From Morchella semilibera (Eukaryota > Ascomycota > Pezizomycetes > Pezizales > Morchellaceae), in assembly GCA_009192285.1 (NCBI GenBank), contig WBVU01000004.1, forward strand, positions 3,618,001 through 3,682,000: 64,000 bases of DNA, read 5' to 3'. Position 1 is the stretch's first letter; each line of letters begins with the position of its first letter. Of this stretch, positions 58,101-64,000 are shown piece by piece. The notes below the pieces were generated by a model that worked only from the letters and a program-made list of their open reading frames with translations, was not told where the DNA came from and made no database searches. A program made the translations under genes and the position numbers.

Positions 58101-60800
58101 CCGGCGCATCTAATCTACTCTACTCTATAGCTAGCTACTTATGTACTCTGCTCGAGATTGATGCCTTGATGTCATATCTAGTTGTTATTTCACTTGGAGA
58201 TACATGCTATGCCGCCGAGAGCACCTGCCCTAGTTAGGTATCAACCCAAGCAGCATCTCGGGACCGGACCCGGACCCGGTGTCGGACCTCAAGCTCATAC
58301 TTGTACTAGATACATATTCATTGTAGATACAAGATAAGAATATGGCCTGCACCGCCGCCCGTGAGGTCCACAACCATCTGATCATCCAGCTGTTTCTGCT
58401 ATGTATAGTACTACTTGTACTTACAACAGCTGTCACTTCATGTACCCTCAATCTAGAGTACCTACTATCTCTACGAGTGGGTACCCAAGTATGGAGGTAG
58501 GTACATGTATGTAGGCACTATCACGTCCAGATAAAGCACATGTACCTACTCTGTCTAAGGTACATAAGTACGCACAGGTCTATCTTTCCACTTCCCCTGC
58601 CGAGATTGTCTAGGGCCGACTATAGGTACGGTACGTCTGCACCGTGTAGGTACTGATCACTGAAAATCCGTCGACTGCATCCCTCCCTTCATGATTCACT
58701 CCCGCCCTACCAATCGCCCACATGTACCTACTCTCTGCCCTACTCTTCTTCCTCTTCTTGCTCTTTGCTCTCCTCACACGTATCATGTAGCGTAGAGTAT
58801 CCATCATATTCCATATTCCACGTAGGTAAAGTAGGTATGGGTACATAACACATGTGCGTACCAACCATCCATCCATCCACTCCGGTAAGTTCCGCGCCGT
58901 GCCTGATTCGCGCCCTGGACCAATCCCTGCGCGGCTGGTTGGTGGGACAGTTGGGTTGAATGGTGGTACAGGGCAGTAAAGAGAGAGATAGAGAGAGAGA
59001 TATTACTCCTCCTCCTACTTTACTACTATGCGGCAGATGGATAATAGCTATCATCGTGGTCAGTCAGTTGTGAGTCTTTATCTACCTAAAAGGAGAAACA
59101 AAATCATAGCCTTGTGCTGCATGCCTTGCTGGGGATAACCCATAGCCGGATGTACCCTATGGTATGTAGAGAGAGGGAGAGGGAGTGGGAGAGGGACGGA
59201 ATTATAGGTATATAAGTACTTACCTATCATTATACTGTACCTAAGGAGTGCATGCAGGGCGTGCGGGAGCATGTGTAGCTATGATAGCTTATCATAGGAT
59301 AGGATTATATAGGGTATGGGGTACAAGTATGCTTGAACAAATCCTCTCGACATGTACTTTAGTAGTAGGATTAATAGTTACTCCGTTACCGCGCAGACAG
59401 AGAGGTACATGTGTCAATTAATTACTCTGCCTGCTCTGTCGCTGGTACCTCCCCTACCTAGCTACATTATACATACATATGCACGCCTCCAAGTTCTCGA
59501 AGGGTGGTCGCAAGGTCGTATACGTTAGAAAGGAGGGGGAAAAAAAAAAATTAATACTCCACCTGGCCCTGCGCTGCCTCCTTACCAGCCAGCTCCCACC
59601 ACCACCACCACCACCACCATCTCGAACCTTGGTTGGCTGGGCCAGCGCTGTGATCCAATACCGCGGTTTGCAACGATGATCCGCCCGCTGCCTCCTGCTG
59701 CTAGCTGTCAACTGTGTAGTGTAGAGGGTTGTAATTTGTATTTAGCCAGCAAGCAAGCAAGCAACAAGCAAGCAGAGGAGAGATGGGAGCGAATGGATAC
59801 ACAGTCAGATATCTCGCTATCTATGTATCTCATATTATCCATGCACAGAGGGGGATCAGGGTCCGACGTGCACGAGGTATTCCCGGAGCTGGAGGCTCTT
59901 GCCGGAGGATTTCGGGCGCCAGCTGGGGTGAGTGATACAAGATGAAGCAGCATGGGCTAACAGCAGAAAGGATTTGCTGCGGGCACAATAAGCTCAAAGT
60001 GCGGGCGTCAAGTCAGGTGGGAACCATATCAAACAGAGAAGGGAAGGGGAGGGGAGGTGTGGAGATTGATATTGCACGCGCGCGCGGTCTCGATGTCGAT
60101 CTCTATCTGCTCTGCAGATCCCCTTTCTTGCGGCCCGGGCCGTCGGTCATGATCACGACGTCTCCTCTAACTACCACCACATATCCAACGCTACACATAT
60201 CTACCTCAGATCAAAATACTCTATAGAGAACAAAAAAAAGGGGGGGTGGGTAGTCTTTCTTCCAACACCAAGGATCGCGTCGCGTATCACTTTCGTTAAC
60301 CCTGATCAAAACCCATTGCAAGATCTCCCGCAACTAAGATGTTTTGCACAACACCCCAGCTCCGATCTGTCTCTCGCTTTCGTCAAGTTTTGCGCTTTTT
60401 GTTTCGTCTTGATGAATCAATCAGAATCCCCTTGGGTCTTGGCACTTCATTGTCGTGACGGCCGATCTCATCCATCCCATATCCACCCCCGTCGGCGGGA
60501 AAGATCGACGGACAGAAAAAAAAAAAAAAAAGGGTCCCATCCTCACTAGGTACATGTATGTACTGTAGAGTAGTTACTCTACATGCTTCTCCCCGGGAGT
60601 TTCCAGAAAAATGACGCGAGTGAGGAGCTGGGGTTCATCAAACATCGCCCGACCCACAACTTCTTTTTTATGGCTGGCCGGCGGAAAAACTTTTAGGACT
60701 ACCGGCAGAGAGAGGTGGGGAGCCGGAATTAATTGTAACGCAGGCGGTGGTAGAGTATAATTTACTGAAGTCTGACTGAATAATGACTGAACTAGAAGTA

Positions 60801-60990
60801 CTAGGTACCCACGATCTTTTTTCGCGCCTCGATGACCTTTGTAAGTGTGTAGCACACGGCATCGATGTCTTTATTGACGTTGCCAAGCTGGCAAGAACCC
60901 TCTTTCTCCTAAAGAAAGCCTCGCCCACTTGAAGGCCTCACATCATTCACTCACTCTCACTTACTTTTGAAACAGTCTTTCCGGCCGGTT
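60801..60990 (-). other. Possible spliced coding fragment
   Basis: A canonical 56-nt intron (60964-60909, GTAAGT to CTTTAG) joins, in one phase, an upstream stretch ending AEEPAGKTVSK to a 35-residue exon (60908-60801) reading EKEGSCQLGNVNKDIDAVCY then TLTKVIEARKK, to a stop. The downstream part looks like a coiled-coil protein segment. I could not find a start or the upstream exons, so this stays tentative. Confidence 0.25.
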
Positions 60991-61790
60991 CCTCGGCGCC
61001 GGCACTGCCTACCCATGTCCGTCTGTCTCTCTACTCTCTACAGGCAAAATCCCACCCGGCGCAAAATCTAGATTCTTCCTCTCCCCACACTGCCAGTGGC
61101 CCATCCGGCCCTCGCCAGTGCCGAAAATATCCATTTTGTTTTCTTTTTTCTCTTTTTTCTCTCCTTCTTTTCTTTTTTGCGTGAAATTGTGGAGATGGAT
61201 GCCTGCAATGCAAGGGCTGCCCCTACCTGCCTGACAGACAGATACCTACAGAGACCATGGCCATCCTTGTGCTACCCTACTTAAAGACTGTATGTGCGTA
61301 TGTATAGTACTTCCCCACAAGATACTCTGCTCTCATCTACATACTTACATCGATACTACCGGCACTCCCCCCCACAGTAGGTGGTCGAGCATCGCGAGAG
61401 CAAGAAATGCAAAAATAAGGTTTTTTGTTCTCTTTCTCCCGCCGGCTTCTGCCGGTAGATATGTAGCGTGGGCAGAGTAAACATAGAGGGGAACAGGTAG
61501 ATGCAATGCTATGCTATGCTATGCGCATGCCTCTTCCCGGCCGGTGTATGGTTACTGCTTGCTTTACATAAGGATATGAGGAAGGAACATCTCCATCACA
61601 TTCTGGATTGCTACGGCAGATGGTAGAGTTGAAGGTAGAGAGCATGCACGGTATGCGGGCGAGGCAAGGAAGGAAGGTAGAGAATAGAGTATCGTGAACC
61701 ATATGTACGGTGTATGCAGTAGAGTGTACTCGTATGGGGAATCCGGGGAGTCTTGATTGGCACCAGTGTCCAAAAGGCCCAATCCAAAAC

Positions 61791-61838
61791 CAAAAAATAA
61801 AAAAATAAATAAAAAATAAAAAATAAAAAATAAAAAAA
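61791..61838. repeat. AAAAATAA microsatellite
   Basis: Tandem AAAAATA/AAAAAATA units, intergenic. Confidence 0.9.
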
Positions 61839-62335
61839 CACGAGCACAAACCAAGCTGGCAACAGGAGCCGAGAAGAGGGCGTTTACCGGCCGCGCCGGT
61901 AAGTCTCGTATGGTAATTCCCACTCACCGCCAGCAGCGTGGGAGGGGGGGGGAAGTTTGTCTTTGTTCGTTCACGATGATTCTGGCTGTGGGCCAGCCAG
62001 CAGCCAGTAGGAGCCGTGGGCCGTGGCTGGCGGCGCGGTCGTATCTGGAATTGATTTGATTAGGGGCGTGGGATTGGAGTCGTGGATAGAGTACGCATGT
62101 AGGAAGATAGAAAGATAAACGAGTAGGCTAGCGTTCGTGATCAGGCAGTAAGTAAAATAACAGGGCTACAGTAAGGATCGTGGAATTATTATCGCATCGT
62201 TAACTTACTTGCGGCGCCGCCAACGTCGTGATAGCAAAGCAGGTAAGCAACTTCGAAACAGGCTTCTGCGGACGGAGCTGGAGGGGAATTCGAAATCTGA
62301 GAAAATGAGAGGTGTCAATGACAGAGAAGGCGCCG

Positions 62336-62356
62336 TCTCTCTCTCTCTCTCTCTCT
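62336..62356. repeat. (CT)n microsatellite
   Basis: About ten CT dinucleotides, intergenic. Confidence 0.9.
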
Positions 62357-63382
62357 TGTGCCCTGTATGGCTACCCTATCCATATGTGGTGTGGGGAACA
62401 CACCCACCCGGAGCACCACCACCACTCAGTACGACCACCACCTACCACCCCCAATAATCAAAACCACCAACCCACAAAACTCACGATACCTGCTCCGGTA
62501 CGAAACCAAAAGCGGTGAGTGGCATAGATTGATTTCAAAGAATTAGGGGTGATGAATGAGAGGGGGGCGTGCATGGTCAGGTCTAGCTTTCTGTCATTCT
62601 GTCCGAGTTCACCCTCGGTGAACTCTGCCAGTGCTTCTGCTGGTGCCTCAGAAGGCGCCAGGGCCAGATGGATCACTTTTTTTTTTTTAATGGATTTTAT
62701 TACCTGGCCCTGCCTCTCCGCTCCTTATCCCCGAACGAACAACAACAACAACAGCACAGCAAGAAAAAACATCGTGAGATTTGCTTTTTCCGGCCCCCCT
62801 CAAATATGGGGCAACATTGTATGTGTGTCGCAACCCCCTCCCCCAATTCAATTGCCACGCATGAGCAAAAGCTGGGGGGTGGATTCACCTTCCTCTGCGC
62901 TACATGTAACTACTCTGGCTCAGTATCGTAACCCTCCCCCGCCCCCAATATAGAGAGAAGGACGATATTCGTTGTCTACGTGACCAAGTGACTGACTGAC
63001 CACGTCCCCATGTTGTACTCTATACTTTGGGGTTTCAGCGCACGGTATTTCTAGCTCTCGTTCAGCGTGACTGAAGGGGGAAGACCGGACCGCCGGCGTA
63101 CATAGCAATTGAGCTTTTAATTGTGGGATTGTGGGTAATTGCTCGAACTGCCGAACAAAGACGTGCGTGCTGGGATATTCGTAATTGCCTGTTGCCGTGG
63201 TCACTCACCGCCAACGGTTATCGTGAGAAGGAAAAAAAAAAGGAAAGAGAGCGGCGGGTGGGTTTGGGTTTTGGTTTGGTTTGGTTTGGGGGGGGGGAAC
63301 TAAGCGAAAAACACCCACACACCCAACTACAACCACTACGACCACACACGCTCGGACAGTAGGCAGTCGAGTGGAGGACAGT

Positions 63383-63401
63383 AAAAAAAAAAAAAAAAAA
63401 A
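63383..63401. repeat. Poly-A run (19 bp)
   Basis: Nineteen consecutive A; a further GCTT tetranucleotide repeat lies at about 63700-63726. Confidence 0.9.
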
Positions 63402-64000
63402 GGATGTCCGTTTCTTACTTTGCTACTCTGCCCAAGAAGTGGTCCGATCCCTGGAGGAAGGGGAAAAAGGAATTATTATATGGAGAAGAACAAGGCAGGG
63501 ATTCGGATTGGATAGAGTAGAAGCAGAGCAGGTAGGTAAGGGAAAAAAAACCAGCTAGCTAGACAGACAAGACGAGACCTTTGAGATACTCGGCATCAGT
63601 TTCGCGGGGGGTTTCTATTCTTTATGCCTCCCTCCGAACCGAGACACAGATAGGCAGCTAGAAACGCCCACCGCCGCCGGCGCTGTTCTTCTTGCTTGAT
63701 TACCTGCTTGCTTGCTTGCTTGCTTGCGTGCACTTCCAAGAAGCACAGCACATTGCAGCTCTCAAGCTGCTTGACAGTAGAGGTTATCAACGAGTGATAT
63801 GTTACTACTAGAGACGAAACTAAACCCGAGCCTCCATGGCCCGAGGAGCTGTCGCCTATGGCGGCCGGGCTTTGAGCAGCTTTGTAGGCTTTGTAGGAGG
63901 TATGTTAAGTATGTGGGTACTGCTTCTTCAATGTATCTTCTACATTGAGTACTCGCACACACGACTGCGGCAACCACGCCGGCAAGGAAGTGAGGAAGCA

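Larger units (their letters stand above)
55149..64000. other. Long right-hand region without a confident gene
   Basis: 8.8 kb rich in homopolymers and microsatellites: T- and A-runs near 56568, 57370 and 57536, CGATGG repeats near 57580-57630, GCAAGCAA near 59750, A-run near 60518, AAATAA repeats, a CT run and a 19-A run. Purine and pyrimidine tracts resemble extended fungal promoters or leaders, so it may be upstream DNA of a gene beyond the window. Isolated GTAAG donors (61900, 62243) hint at untranslated exons. A weak spliced frame lies at 60801-60990. Confidence 0.45.

Noticed and set aside
1-64000. tRNA genes, rRNA genes, CRISPR arrays and telomere repeats
   Set aside because: I looked for tRNA B-box patterns (GGTTCGAATCC type), regularly spaced repeats and TTAGGG arrays and found none convincing. 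Isolated TTCGAA matches fall in introns or coding exons.
1-64000. Autonomous transposons (reverse transcriptase, transposase, integrase)
   Set aside because: No open frame shows a YxDD box, DDE-like spacing or integrase zinc finger by eye; only short non-coding inverted-repeat elements are supported.

Overview
The window looks like nuclear DNA of a filamentous ascomycete (Pezizomycotina). Coding genes are split by many short GT-AG introns, mostly 54-80 nt. The recognisable proteins include fungal types: a clock-controlled trehalose phosphorylase, an Mtr-like amino-acid transporter, a peroxisomal SCP2-type thiolase ending in AKL, and a NACHT/ankyrin NOD-like receptor. Gene density is low (about 11 well-supported genes in 64 kb). 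Intergenic DNA is long and carries short inverted-repeat elements, homopolymers and microsatellites. I cannot name the genus from sequence alone.

Layout: 0.8-1.6 kb holds a Ser/Pro/Lys-rich hypothetical gene, followed by about 7.7 kb with no firm gene but two MITE-like inverted-repeat elements. From 9.3 to 25.2 kb lies a GC-rich gene block: ALG11 (-), trehalose phosphorylase (+), a fungal multi-pass membrane protein (-, with three apparent one-base frame breaks), COX18 (+) and an FAD-dependent amine-oxidase-like protein (-). From 27.3 to 35.5 kb, TCF25/Rqc1 (-) stands head-to-head with a ten-exon NACHT-ankyrin receptor (+). This is followed by a disordered Ser-rich fungal protein (-) and an amino-acid transporter (-, ten exons). 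An AT-leaning desert from 41.6 to 49.5 kb carries four more inverted-repeat elements. It is followed by the SCP2 thiolase (+), two lineage-specific hypothetical genes (+), and a final 8.8 kb with no confident gene.

The genes do not form one pathway. Most are housekeeping: N-glycan assembly in the ER, trehalose breakdown, cytochrome oxidase assembly, ribosome-associated quality control, peroxisomal beta-oxidation and amino-acid uptake. The accessory element of interest is the NOD-like receptor. Its 21 almost identical ankyrin units differ mainly at a few codons per unit, and its P-loop sits on a 25-nt micro-exon.

The most unexpected sequence-wide signal is the palindromic octamer TACATGTA. 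I counted 32 copies by eye in 64 kb, where about one is expected by chance, and none lies in an exon that I annotated.
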